Assembly (NCBI GenBank): GCA_028554795.2
Contig: CM068841.1
Coordinates: 23,927,308-23,991,307 of the forward strand
From: Sinohyriopsis cumingii
Taxonomy: Eukaryota; Mollusca; Bivalvia; Unionida; Unionidae
DNA length: 64,000 nt
Direction of reading: 5' to 3'
Shown here: positions 37,163-49,533 of the stretch, one piece after another
How the letters are laid out: the number at the start of each line of letters is the position of its first letter
Position numbering within the stretch: the first letter of the stretch is position 1
The notes under the pieces: generated by a model
Seen by the model: only the letters and a program-made list of their open reading frames with translations
The model's database searches: none
Told to the model about the DNA's origin: nothing
Position numbers and translations under genes: made by a program

Positions 37163-39689
37163 CTAAAGAATGAATATAGCCGCTTGTGCCACGTGGCATT
37201 CGATATCTGGGATAACACAGCGAGTGGTTTACAGGAAAATAAATCAAAATGACGAGCAAAATATACAGGATGATAAGCGAAACTACCTCATTGTCAATAA
37301 TTTTCAGTCCACATCATCTTACCAGAAGCATCAGGTTCACCCATATATACCTGCATTTTTGATTTTTAAATTTATTAGGTTTGGATTAAAAAGTAGTACA
37401 TTTTCCTTGTTTCTTTTTTTCTCGATGTAAACTTAAAATCGAACTAGTCCAGGTTTGGCGTATCTCTAATATAATCGAAATAGAAAATATTTTCGTACAC
37501 GTCATGGTCTCTGTTTGGTGAAGATCCCTAATTCAAAAGACATTCCTCTCTGCCTTGATGCACAAAGTGTTAGATGTACATCAATCTCCTTTCTCTCCTC
37601 TTTTTGTCATTTCACAAAATTTAGGTAGAAGATCGATCAATCCATAAAAGCTGTATGTACACACACATACATATATACATATATATATGCATGCATGCAT
37701 ACATACATACATACATACATAGACAGATAAATGCATATATGCATATATGCATACGCTTAACGCAAAAAGCAGGACAATAAATTATCAGCATTCCATATTG
37801 ACACTCTCTTTAAAAAACTGGCGGCAAATGCCCGCCCCCTCCCCCGTTTCTCAGTTAATTTTGAACCACATACTTTATTTAACATAAGAAGAGATACAAT
37901 GTACCCCATCTGCATATTTAAACACAAATATTTGCTCACATTTCTTTTCGACGAAATAATATCAAAAGTACTGTTTTCAATTAAAATATGACAAGAACTT
38001 ACGTTATTCCTGCTGTAGTGATGTTAGTGTTGATTTTTGGTTTATCATCATTTTTAGCACCTAATAGACGTGACATGGCGACAACTATATGCCTAATTTA
38101 ATGTTAATTGTTTGCAATTTGTGTTTTCTTGGTGTACAAGTTGCTGTCAATTAATCGTTCATTCAATACATTGTTACTGCATATTTTACTGTGCATAGCA
38201 TCGTTACATTTTTATTAAAAATATAAAAGTATTGGAGAAACATGCAATATTACCCATGGAAAAGGGGCATCTTTCTTTCATTTAATGATTTTTCAGAATT
38301 TGATTTTTACCTTTCTTATGTAAACTTCTTTAACAAAGAGGGCGTAAACAATTATGGAATCAAGACACTAAGAAGTTTGATTCTGTAAAGATTGCACAGA
38401 TATTTGAGCATGTTGAAATGTTTAATAAAGGAAATTATTTATGTAATATGAGATCGAATAAACAAGTCTCGAATCAAACAGACAAAAAATTCAATCCTTT
38501 ATCCGATAAAAGGAATACTTTTTCTTATATCCGTTTTTTTTCGTGATTTCTCTGTTAGCGAAGTAACTTTTTATCCTTAAGTTTTCGACAAGACCAGCAG
38601 CTAAACCATTATGTCTGTCCGTCCATATACCCGTGCGTTTGTTTGAAAAGAAATGTATCTTCGTGTGTATTCTTGTGGAGTTTACTACTTAAAAACTTAG
38701 TCAATATATGACGCAAATAAAATTACGGACGCACAGACACGTTTCAGTTACTTTTGCCCGCTTTGATTCGAGGATTCTAGGTGTCAGTATCGGGCAGTGT
38801 TTAGATTCTGGGTGATAGCAATGGACGGAAGATGAACGTGTACAGGGTTCCAATACGTCAGTGCTAGCTGAGGTCAAAAGTATGGATGGTATTTCAAAAA
38901 CATTTCTAATGCAATTATGCACACTGATATTTTCCAGTCAATGTAATCAAATCCACTATAGTATCCAACTAATAATGTTTATTCAATATTAAAAAGGGGA
39001 CAATTGACACGCTAACATTAATGCATAAGTATTGCTGGTTTTGTTTGGCTGTCAATGTGTTTGTTTGGCTGTCGATATTTTTGTTTCACTGTCGATATTT
39101 TTGTTTGGCTGTCGATTTTTTTGTTTGGTTGTCTATGTTTTTGTTGCTAGTTTTTGCAGTTTATGTTTATGTTGTTTTTGGCCGTGGATGATTTGGCTTT
39201 TGCTTTAGCATTGGTGCCGATAGGAAGTTGTTGGATTATAATGTTTGTTTTAGGAAATATTCAGGTATTTTGAATCTACATACGCTTGTTGGAACTTACT
39301 GCATATTTGGTGGCAGCAGTTTTGTTTTTCTTGCGTATTGGGGTTTATTGTGGACGAAAAACTAGACATAGTTATTTGTGTGTTCATTCAGAATGGTAAA
39401 CGTTTCCTGTAGTTGGTGTTTTGGTTGGTTTGGCGATTTATTGGTTGTAGGATAGGTATATTAAAGTAGTTGCAATGTAATAATTTTAGGACTCATTTAG
39501 CTTGACCCAGTTTAAACTGTTCCGTTCTAAAATCATTACTATGTTAATCAATTCAACCATATGTTCCGCTTTTATATCCGAAAAGCATATCAAATCTTTT
39601 GAACCTATTTAATAAATATGTAGATGCATTCAAACGAAACAGCGGGAGAAAAATTCTGCTACAGTATATATATTTTCCTTAATTATAAC
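37163..39689. other. Intergenic with microsatellite and minisatellite
   Basis: CATA/TGCA microsatellite at about 37660-37752 and a ~24-bp minisatellite at 39036-39145 (separate entry). No gene is recognised before element B. Confidence 0.5.
39036..39145 (+). repeat. ~24-bp minisatellite
   Basis: About five units of TTTGTTTGGCTGTCGATATT type in tandem. Confidence 0.8.
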
Positions 39690-42600
39690 ATGGAATCATT
39701 TACGAGATTATTTGCGATTAAACCTTCTCAAATGAGATTCGATCTTGACAGAATGCGCCGCCAACTTGGCGATTCGAACAAGTTAACGTCAACAAGCAAA
39801 CTATCGCTTATGCCGAGGCAATCTGTGGCAGATTTGTCGAAACAGACTCTAATCAATCGTATCCGTTAAGCCAATAAAGAGTTTCGCAACGATGGTTCGG
39901 CTCATGCGTGGTCAACATTCAGAATCATGCGCGAGGTTGACGCTACAGTGAATGAAGAGCGAGCAGCGATGATTATTAATTTTCTTTACGAACGAAGATA
40001 CACTTTTAGAATAAAATTTCTCGTGGCTGAGATGGACCACGCCGTAGACGTAATCTGAGTTATCCGTTACAAACGTAATCCTGTTTGAGAATCAAAGAGC
40101 ACACTGATGGTATTAGGGCTTCAAGTGAAAATTCCAGACCAGAAATCCTGACGGATATTGACAAACCATATTATTAGTAAGCATACCCTTTGACTGCAGT
40201 TGTTTATGAGATATATCCGTTGCATGATATTCCTAGCGTTGATGAACTTTTACCAATGAGATTTTCGACCATAAACTGTGTAGTTGAGCGAGTTACAGAA
40301 CATTTCACAAACGCGATATGTGGAAATAGTCTACCAGATATTCGACGTTAAACTAAGATGAGTTGGGTGAGCGTACCAAGAAACATGGAGCTACGATCAA
40401 CGATGCTAAAGAGCTTAAAAATAAATTAAAATTTCCGATGAGGGTACAAACAATAACCGGTCGACCAACGTAACAATATTTCCACGAGATAAAACTGTTA
40501 AATTTTATAACGGTGATATATTTGAATTTATCAGACATATTATTAAGAGTGACTATGTATCTGTCTGGTTGTTTCAAAGTTCCGAATGTGAAAATTATGA
40601 TCAGTTTTGTACGAACTAATGGAGATATTTATCGAGCAAAATCTCTTATAAAGAAATGAAAAATCTTGCGTTGGAATATACTGATGATGCTAAACAATTA
40701 CTCAGTAATTGTTTTACCGTTCTGTCAGTCGGTGCCCACGCTGCTCAGGAGAAAACTTCATGGTCGCCGACAAGATTCGAATTTCTTATCCATCTTCAGC
40801 ACAGATGTGTGGACACGGCGGATTGTGAAATACTATCTCCGTTGATATGGCTGCATGTTAATCTGGAAGTTTCCTTAGAATGGACGAGTGTTCTGAATAT
40901 TTAAAGGTTTGGACATCCAACACACGAGATGACCAGATTTACGTTAAATGGATATTTACCAGATTTCGATTTAACTGAATTTGCGTATATTGAATCATTT
41001 CCACTCACGGACAATCTCCATCCGATTCTTTATATTTTGGTGAGGTCGCCATTTAGCGGACGCGGTTAGGTTAGAAAAGTGTTATTACGATATATGCTTG
41101 ATGTTGAAATTTTAGCGTCGTTTGTTTAAGTGAGCAATAATATTAGAAAGAAGTATGTTTACCTGTAGTTGAGAGATCTATTTTTCAAGAAATCTTTGAT
41201 CGTAATCCCGATGAAATGGAATATGAAAATAAACTTGCAAAGGATCTCGGCAGAAAAATAATTGGGAAATTTACTCAGGGTGGTTCATGTGACCATAAAT
41301 GACATTGCTAAAGATTAGTTATCGACGATGCTGAACTCGATTTTATAATTGATGATACAACAGAGAAAGAGACAGATATAAGTCGAAATAATGCTTACAT
41401 GCCGGACGGAACTAAACTTGTAATTAATGTGAGCTATGTTGATGGTGAATCACCACAGCTTACTCAATTAAAATCTTCTATGTTAGCGTATGTTTCTATA
41501 AATATAGTATCGATGATAAAACAGATTTCATGATACTGCAGTTAGAGTTGCCACAGATTCATGTTATATAAATAAAAAATATACGGATTAAGGATTTATG
41601 CCGATGCATCATTGGGCGAATGGATAATAAAAAGAGAAAAACTACTCAGTTATTCTGAATCTGCTGATTATATTCCGAAGGATATTTATTATAAAAATAA
41701 TTTGATGTCAGCGTTATTATCAGCACCATCGGTCTATGATCCCGTAGCTAGACATACAATTTTTTATCTTAACGGGTGTCATGGTTCTGGTAAAACAACG
41801 CGTGTGATTGAATTATTCATCAACAGTTGTTCAGGAAATTTTGATATGGTTTTGTTAAGTCCAACTCATCGGCTCGCCAGATAAATGAGCGAACGTGGAG
41901 TGAAATCTCATACTTATCATTTTCTTTATATGGAAAGGAGATGCATCGACTCCTAAATGAATGGGCGAAAAATACATTCCCAAGATCATTATTTGGGATG
42001 AAATATGCACGGTGTCGCTAAATGTGTTGAAAATATGTCTCGATTGGTTATTAACTCAAAAAACTGTTGTGGTCATGTGCGAAGATCATGGTCAACCGCC
42101 ATCTTTTGTTGGATCATCTCCACATGAGCGGCTAAAAACGTTTGAAGATTATTATGAGGTAATAACCGATGATTACCGAGAGCTTGAAAAATAATTAAGG
42201 GGTTTTAAAAAATTAACCAGACTACAACCAGACACAATTCAGTGTGAAATAATGCGTAAAGTAATTCCAGGAACTCCTATGAATGATTTTTGGACTATGT
42301 AGAGACCAAATGATTTGATACTTGCAAGTAGAAAGAAAGTTCGTGATACACTTCAGCAACCATTATTTCTGTTACGTTAAGAGAAATTTCAAATATACCT
42401 GTTCCTTTATGTTATCGAGCAGCAGATTCACGACAGCAAAATATCGATGTTGAAATTCCAGGGTAATGGACAGAGCCAGGGGTGCGGAAAAATATCTTGT
42501 GTTAAATGATATTGTTTTAGTTTCTGGGACTATTGTTGAACAATATTTGGATTGTCGATATTCGTATTCAATGGTCAAATTTAGTTTATCGGCAGTGTCG

Positions 42601-42811
42601 CGAGTCAGAAGAATATCTCATCTGTGGATGGTTATCATAGACTTTACTGTAAAAAATAATAAAACTAATCGCAATGGCGATGATGTCGTAAGGAACAAAT
42701 TAGCTAGTTATCGGCAGTGTCATAAAAAAATAATCGCGACTTTGATCTTGATGCTGAATTTATCGTGACGCTAAATCAACGACAGATTAATCATTTTGCA
42801 ATCTGCAACAC
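39690..42811 (+). pseudogene. Family-B DNA polymerase - SF1 helicase fusion (copy B, longest)
   Basis: From ATG 39690 (MESFTRLFAIKPSQMRFDLD). The N-terminal part (ERAAMIINFLYERRYTFRIK) is a region I recognise from related polymerase ORFs. Motif A region VDMAAC then a stop and SGSFLRM (about 40844), FGHPTHEMTRFTLNGYLPDF, KIIGKFTQGGS, YVDGESPQLTQLKSSMLAY, and motif C VATDSCYI (41548-41571). Helicase: P-loop CHGSGKTTR (41776-41802), PTHRLAR, IIIWDEICTV (41983-42012), VVVMCEDHGQPP, and RLQPDTIQCEIMRK. The HNH-like tail is cut after CNTV at 42811. It combines the replicative polymerase and helicase in one polypeptide. Stops and frameshifts throughout. Confidence 0.75.
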
Positions 42812-43394
42812 TGTGTTACGTATATTTGAATTAAATTATAATTAATTTAATTTAATTGTTTGTAAGTTTTAAAATATTTGTTTTAATTTCATTATGTGTC
42901 AAAATAACGTAATTTTTTATTACTAGGAACTCGATACTTTTCCAGAAAATAGTTTGGCTTTGACTGTTCTTTTGTAATTACCTAAAGCTGACCTAGTTTC
43001 CGACCATAATTCAGAAATCAGTGAGAGAAATAAACAACTTTTTTATCTTATTCTTAGAGTAAAATGATTGGTTATTGTCAAGGTCATACACGGATACAGT
43101 ATACGTCATCGCCTTCCATCTTGGATTTTTCGGCGGGACTAGAACTTGAATTCATTAGAACAATTCATTATTAGGACTTCTACAATTTGATTCGTGGATT
43201 ATTATTGGATTATGTTTGGATTTGATTCTTAAAACTGTAAGTTATGTTTAAATTTTTACAGAGTTTTCCAGGTAAATAAATTATTTTTTAAATTTTTCAA
43301 AGCTTGTTGTTTTCATTCTTTCTCTTGTTACTGTTTATTCGAGCCTAAACACGTAACGTAAGAAGTGATGTTGTGTGTGCATGATTGATGTCTA
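42812..43394. other. Foreign or deleted junction in element B
   Basis: Replaces the HNH-like tail and the catalytic and C-terminal integrase parts seen in A and C. AT-rich, no ORF of note, origin not recognised. Confidence 0.55.
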
Positions 43395-43627
43395 CCAGTT
43401 TTAATAGTAGCATGTAGCAAAAACAAAATATCGGTCTCATTGGGAGTACCGACATCAAAATGTGCATACTGAAGTTTTAGGTGGTGGTTGAAATTTTGCC
43501 ATATTGCCTGTTGTGCTAACCAATCTGCCGCAACAGAACGTGCGACACCTGCTGCATCAGCAAGTTTACTAATCCCTGTTATACCTCTCCAATATCATCT
43601 TGGGCTACAATAAATGGATTCCATTAT
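43395..43627 (-). pseudogene. Integrase N-terminal remnant (copy B)
   Basis: On the minus strand from ATG near 43627: MESIYCSPR, YWRGITGISKLADAAGVARS and YAHFDVGTPNE. It equals the N-terminal (zinc-finger-side) quarter of the integrases in A and C. The catalytic core is missing because the copy is interrupted at 43394. Confidence 0.75.
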
Positions 43628-43659
43628 TATGATACTAATCGGCCGACTAATTAACGACC

Positions 43660-44010
43660 CCAATACTAGTTCACCTTTCATCGCAGATCTTACCCAAAAA
43701 TGAGCAACAGATTCTGTGAGAGATTTATTTTGTACTGATTTTAACGTGTGTATCAACTTAACGTCTGCTATCTGTCATTGTTGCAAATCTGGACTTTTGT
43801 ACGCGACGTCATAAACATGGCACGCATAATCAATTGCATTTATTGGATACTCTCCAGGTCTTGGCTGGTCTCGTACGTCAAATTGAAGATCAAGTCTGGT
43901 TCGAGGACATCAACAACTATACCCAGGAAGAGGCTTTTTGCCAGGATATTTAGCCCATGGAGCCCCTAGCAATATTTCCAATGAAATAAGGATATCTCCG
44001 CCTGCTGAAA
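43660..44010 (-). pseudogene. Phospholipase A2-like domain protein (copy B)
   Basis: On the minus strand: SAGGDILISLEILLGAPWAK then YPGKKPLPGYS, a damaged YCGPGT loop (CPRTRLD), RPGEYPINAIDYACHVYDVA and AYKS. The His-x-x-Asp helix of the PLA2 family is kept (ACHVYDVAY). It is the upstream neighbour of the integrase on the same strand, with the ATPase on the other, exactly as in A and C. Confidence 0.7.
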
Positions 44011-44162
44011 GAGGATCAGTTTATATTTTGTGTACCGCATTTCACATACTTGTCTGTAAGTACTATTCCTCATTGTTATTGTTTTCGATCCGATGGGGGG
44101 TGGGTGTGGATGCTCACCATCAAACACGATCTAAATCCATATGTTTGTTATATTTCTACAAC

Positions 44163-44830
44163 ATGGATGTCATTGATTTCTAAGCGACACGAAGGCAAGA
44201 GCCAGTCAGGTATCATCTAGTGCAACCAAGTTCTATCAGAGCAAATATCATTGGTCCATTTGGATCTGGTAAGACGCAACTGTTACTTAATCTGATAATG
44301 AGATGGCACATGAGGGATACGTTATATGTAGTTTCACCATCTGTAGACGCTCAGAGATGCTACAATGTGCTTAAAGATTGTAATGAAAATGCCAAGCTGT
44401 TGGTCGGGAACGGTATTGATATCATTGATTTTATCACAGACATCAACGATGTGCTATCTGTAGATGATCTTGATGGTAGTATTAAAAACCTCGTAGATTA
44501 CGATGATGTGATGATAGATAAACAAATCCAGCTCGAGTATTTTCCACAGCAGACAAAAAAAACCCACGGATATTATATATGTTACTCAGCGATACACGCA
44601 AATATCTAAAGTGATCAGAGATAAATGTAATCTTCCGGTTGTATTTAATGGTATTGATACCCACATACTAAGACATATCCACCAGACTTGGTGTTCAGGG
44701 GACATGGATATGATTACATTCAGAATTTTATCTCGCGCGCTGAAGCTACACCACACGGAGTTATCACAATAAATGTACATGGTCCTGTCTCATGTTGTCG
44801 CATAGGACTCAACAAATCATTTGGTTGAGA
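44163..44830 (+). pseudogene. A32-type packaging ATPase remnant (copy B)
   Basis: ATG 44163 (MDVIDF, then a stop), Walker A GPFGSGKTQLLLNLIM (about 44253), RDTLYVVSPSVDAQRCYNVL, Walker B-like LVDYDDVMIDKQ, then VTQRYTQISKVIRDKCNL-type sequence after a frameshift. The 129-codon open frame from 44220 is the best preserved ATPase stretch in the window. Both Walker motifs look usable on paper, but the gene is broken at both ends. Confidence 0.8.
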
Positions 44831-44924
44831 GACCCGTTACCGTTGTTTTAACATCCACGCACATGGGGGACCCAGATAAATATATTTGACGCACACAAAT
44901 ACCCTGGTTAGTGGTCTCAGTGGC

Positions 44925-45086
44925 ACGTGTATTTTTTTATCCTCCGTAGGAAGCTTTATTTTCAGGAATACATTTGGTCTGTACACCCTCCCTGGCTTAG
45001 CGTTATTGACGCTTGTATTTTTTAACCCTCAGTAGGAAGCTTTATTTCAGTCTGAAATTCTGGCCTCTTTACCCTGCTACTGCTTG
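44925..45086 (-). repeat. Right-end TIR of element B with a tandem duplication
   Basis: Contains GGTCTGTACACCCTCCCTGG (compare GGTCTGTACACCATCCCTGC in A). A ~80-bp unit with GTAGGAAGCTTTATTTTCAG is present twice (about 44935 and 45015), the second ending TTTACCCTGCTACTGC. Confidence 0.65.
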
Positions 45087-47543
45087 GGATCTACCGTTTT
45101 ATAAAGAAGAAAATAACAGCACATTAGAACGGACCCTTTGCTTTACTGAGTTGTAACCCATCCTATTCCGCGCTCTCATTGCATAGTCAAAACATAAGTT
45201 TAGGGTAGAAGATGTAACAATATTTGACCTATTTTGTCTCAGTTTTTTTAAGACTCAGATAGAAGAAGATCATTTGTTTTCCTTTTTTGAGGGGCCCCGT
45301 CCTTTGTTTAGGTAACGTTGTAACACTGTAGTTTCAATGAGTATACTGCAAATTTGACATCTGCTAAATTTAGGAGTGTTTATAAATCTAATGTCACTGC
45401 AGTCAGTCTACAATAAATATTACTCTACTTTTAATGAAAGAAAAACAAATGAATGAAAGAAATAGTTGTTAATGAATATTTTTTCACATTGAATGTATCG
45501 TTGTCTCCACCAAATCGTTCAAATTTTCTTCTAATGTTAATATATCCTTGCCCTATAATACCGAATAATAATTCAACACAATCACTTGCAACTTTCTGTT
45601 TTATACCATCACTTAAGTACTGCTCTATTCCGTGCACGAGCCCGTGTTAATTTCATCTCTTACTCTACATCATAAGGTTAATTCCATCTCTCTCTCTCTC
45701 TATCTCTATCTCTCTCTCAACATATACACCGCTTTATTATTAAATCATAATAACAATCGAAATAATAATACTAATGTTTAGCCTACTTGTTTTCACAAGG
45801 TCATATAAAGTGTCACCAAAGAAAACATAGGTTGTGGAATTATTCACTGCGTTCGTTTGATAAGATTTAATCGTGTACACTTTGCTCACATAGCTATTCA
45901 TATAGCTATGTCAAAGCGACCTGTGCTAGTGACAATAAACGTTAGTTTCTACTCGTTTTTAGTAAATAAATCTTTGTCTCGAGTTTGTGGATAGACACAG
46001 ACGCACTCGTACATGTATACATGTACACCATTCAAACATTATGGGGAAAAAGTATTTAGGTTTTACTTGATTTGGCAATCATGGAATAGTATCTTTTTTC
46101 TACAAGATGTGGTTGGCATTGGAAAGGACAGTTGGGTGCTTAGTTCTGACAAACTCGTGGATTTGACATGGTGAACTTTAACTGTATTAAGGCATTACCA
46201 CGACCAAATCCTACTTCTTCTCCTGCTACTGTTGGTGCGACGTTATTGAAAACTGCTGCTGACATTTTAACGGTAGTGAAATGAGTTTCGAATTTAGGCT
46301 ATAACTACAAGTACTCGGTCTCATGGTTTTATCTGTTCTCAGGAACGATCAAGATGCAGATTACATTGATAAATTTTAGCAAGCCACTCATATCTTGACA
46401 AGTTCCGATAGTAATGAACCAAAGTCCCTATACTATCGCAGGGAAAGGTGTAAACATCACGTAAATACAAGTGCACTGACAATATGTCGGACATATAGTC
46501 CTTATATCCCTTACCTATCGAACTTCCCTCATATTTCATAGACTAGATTAAATCGTCAAAACCTTGCAAAGTTTCAATCATTGTTAATGAAATTTTCAGT
46601 ATTCAATTTAACAATTAATACCAATTTACAATCTATAAATCACAACCTAAATACTTTAATGTTTATGGCGTAAGATACTAATGAATAAACAGGCATTGAC
46701 GTTTCATCGCAAAGTCGTGGTAGCAAATGTTATCCAGTCGAATTGTAATGCATGTTTCCAGTCACAAGTCTGTAAAGGACCCAACTACTGGCACTAGGGA
46801 GAACACACCTTAATAACACGATGAATATTTTTATAGCTACTTGAATTTGATTAGTTTTGTTTTCATAACACTACTGACGAATATTTTGCCTTCTTTTGCT
46901 GTGAAAGCTAAGTTATTCTTTATTACTTAGTTTGATGTTTCTCAGCAATATAGCGTAAATATACGTTTGAGCTTTCCATTCAATGGCAGGATAACAATGG
47001 ACCATTCTCTTTAAAACAAAATATCCCATTTCTGTTACGATGGAAATACTGAGATCATAAATTATCTCTAATTATCTGAAATACACAGGATCCAAGACCG
47101 AGGCTTTACAAGTTTTACTTTGTAAGTGATTTGCATCTAGCTTCTAATTAAGATACCTGATCGAAAGCTCATCAAATGTTAGCCAATGCAAGCGCTTGAA
47201 GATCTTAACTTCCCAATAATATGAAAATAATTTGCAAGTACTTGATAAAGACTTTCTTAAATGCAACTAAAGCAAAAAATGTATAAGCTTAATTATATGT
47301 TTTTAATCCGAACATTTACCAACGAATTCCCTAAGTGAACTAAAACCCGTAACTGCACTACTTATATGGGTGTCAATGGGTTGACTCTAAACCAAAACCG
47401 AGACATGTTATGGATGGATACATTATAGATAATTCGGCATATTATCAGTTATGAGAGATGTGTATGGTATGGTCTTTTTCAATGTGCCACTGTGTTTCTG
47501 AGGCATAATGAATATGTTTTCGTCTGTGTGAGTAAATAAAAGA
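45087..47543. other. Spacer between elements B and C
   Basis: 2.5 kb with a (TC)n run at about 45689-45719 and a few short ORFs without motifs. Nothing from the elements is recognised. Confidence 0.5.
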
Positions 47544-47788
47544 TAGCAACAGAGAGGATGAACAGACCATTCACTAGAAATTCCATTTACTAGAAAAAAT
47601 GCTTCGTACGGAAACGAAATTAAAAGGTCAATAAAGCCAAACCGAAACCTATAATAAGAACCAAGAGTTTCTCTAAGTGGGTTAGCTCATTTTCTTACTT
47701 TATCTTTGTCGTTTGTTTTCAAATTTGTATCTGTGTTTGTTTACCCGTCGGGCACTCATTTGTGGTCGCACCCTCTCTGCTGCTGTCC
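47544..47788 (+). repeat. TIR of element C (ATPase end)
   Basis: Aligns with the A TIRs: TAGCAACAGAGAGGATGAAC at the outer end, AACCAAGAGTTTCTCTAA near 47659, and GCACCCTCTCTGCTGCTG at the inner end. Confidence 0.8.
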
Positions 47789-47799
47789 TTTTATACAAA

Positions 47800-48215
47800 G
47801 ATTTTATCAAGACCTACATGATAACATTATCTAGGATCATATAAATTTATCATGATGAATCCGTGTGGCGTACCTTGCGCTTTTGAAAAGAAGTTTTTAA
47901 ACTTAATCATATATATGTCCCCACTACACCAAGTTGGATAAATGTTTCGCAATGTTCATGTATCAACTCCATTAAATAGAAAATATTGCAGTTATCTATG
48001 ATCACTTTAGGTATTTGTGTATTTAACTGAATAACATAAATTACATCAGTATTTTTACGTCTACCTCAGGAAATTTTTCTATCTGGATGTTGTTGTTTGT
48101 CCAGCATCACATCATCATACAGTACTAGATTATTGATACATAAATCGAGAGCCTCGTCAATATCGGTGATAAAATCAATAACATCATTACCATCCTCAGA
48201 TTTGTTGATATCGCT
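47800..48215 (-). pseudogene. A32-type packaging ATPase remnant (copy C, N-truncated)
   Basis: On the minus strand: GNDVIDFITDIDEALDLCIN, Walker B-like LVLYDDVMLDKQQ, then IQLNTQIPKVIIDNCNIF. The Walker A half present in A and B is gone; the PLA2-like gene begins directly at the break (about 48215), so a deletion has fused the two divergent genes. Confidence 0.7.
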
Positions 48216-48560
48216 GATTCGCTGGGAAAGCTATCAGGAGCTCCATGGGCTAAATATCAGGGTGAAAAACTTCTACTTGGATATAATTATTGTGGTCCTG
48301 GAACCCGACTTGATATCTGACTTGATGACATAGATCAATCAAAACCTGGAGAGTATCCAATAAAAGCTATTGATCAAGCATCACATTCATTATGCAGCGT
48401 TTAAAAATCAAAATCTACAACAACGATATATTGCAGATGTGAAATTGATTTACTCGTTATGTTCCATAAAAAATAAATCTCCCAGAGAAATACTTGCCGG
48501 ATTCCTGGTATAATCTGTGATGAAAGGTATACTAATCCTAGGGGCCGGTAATTAATTAAC
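48216..48560 (+). pseudogene. Phospholipase A2-like domain protein (copy C)
   Basis: One frame reads LGKLSGAPWAKYQGEKLLLG, then the clearest calcium-loop motif in the window, YNYCGPGTRLDI, a stop, SKPGEYPIKAIDQASH and SLCSV. The His of the catalytic helix is kept but the partner Asp is not. Parvovirus-type PLA2 domains have YCGPG followed ~20-30 residues later by HD-x-x-Y. It is immediately upstream of the integrase on the same strand. Confidence 0.7.
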
Positions 48561-48571
48561 ACGTTACTATA

Positions 48572-49533
48572 ATGGAATCGATTTAGTATAGCTTAAGAGT
48601 ATATTGGCGATTAGTAAGCTTGATGATGCAGCAAATGTCATACATTATGTTGCTCCAAATTGGTTAGCACGACAGGCAATATGACAAATTCTATCTACCA
48701 CCAAATAAATAAATTCAGTACTCACATTTTGATGTAAGCTCTCCCAATGAAGTTCATCAAGCAGATATTTTGGTTTTACCATACGATACCGTTAAAACTG
48801 GTATACGTCAATCACTCACATACAAATACGCATTGACTGTCATTGACGTTGCAAGTAGATATAAAGGAGCAGAACCACTATCGAATAAAACAGCAGCTGA
48901 AGTTGCCACTTCATTTGAACGAATTTATCACCGTGGTGGTCTACGATAGGCACATCTTCTTCAGGCTGATCCTGGCAAGGAATTTCTTGGTGCAGTATCA
49001 TCTCTGACGAAAAAATATAACGTACAAATATAACGTCAAAAGATGAGAACATACCGCAATTCATCGTGATCACGCAAATGTTGAACTATTTAATCGAACA
49101 CTTGCTGAGCGGTTATTTGGTTATCAGTATGGGAAGGGAATAATTCAGAAAGACATGAGATCTCGTAAATGAATTGCAAGACTAGCAAGTGTGATAGCTG
49201 CGTTAAATAATGAAATTACTCGTGCGATTTCTGTTAAACCTACCAATGGGATCACAGGAAACACATACCAATACAGCGACATGACTTTTCAAAACAATCA
49301 GTACCAGGTAATGTGATTGTGAGGTATTTATATGAACCTGGTGAACTTGAAGGTGGTAAAAAAAATGACTGATCCAATTTGGAGTGTGAAGACACGTACA
49401 CATTCCAGCTTGGTAAGATCCATGGGGAGACCTGCAATCTACATAATCAACTGCTCCTCAACGTGGATTTGGACGTGAACAATTACAAGTAATTCCTGAA
49501 GACACACAATTACCACCGCATTCACGTTTGTGA
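48572..49533 (+). pseudogene. Retrovirus-type DDE integrase (copy C, most complete core)
   Basis: From ATG 48572 (MESI). Later blocks: APNWLARQAI, YALTVIDVASRYKGAEPL (first catalytic Asp), NKTAAEVATSFERIYHRGG, LLQADPGKEFLGAVSSL (second Asp), AIHRDHANVELFNRTLAE (Glu), IARLASVIAALNNEITRAI, and the C-terminal PGNVIVRYLYEPGELEGG. All three catalytic acids are visible, but in different frames and with several stops. The end (TGA 49531-49533) overlaps the convergent polymerase-helicase-HNH end by 12 bp, as in A. Confidence 0.8.

Larger units (their letters stand above)
39690..45086 (+). mobile_element. Element B: 5'-truncated Polinton-like copy
   Basis: Contains the polymerase-helicase gene (with the N-terminal part that A lacks), an integrase N-terminus, the PLA2-like gene, the ATPase and a right-end TIR, in the same order and orientation as A. 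The capsid-side genes and the left TIR are absent. It is diverged from A and C at many positions, so it is an independent old insertion rather than a recent duplicate. Confidence 0.75.
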
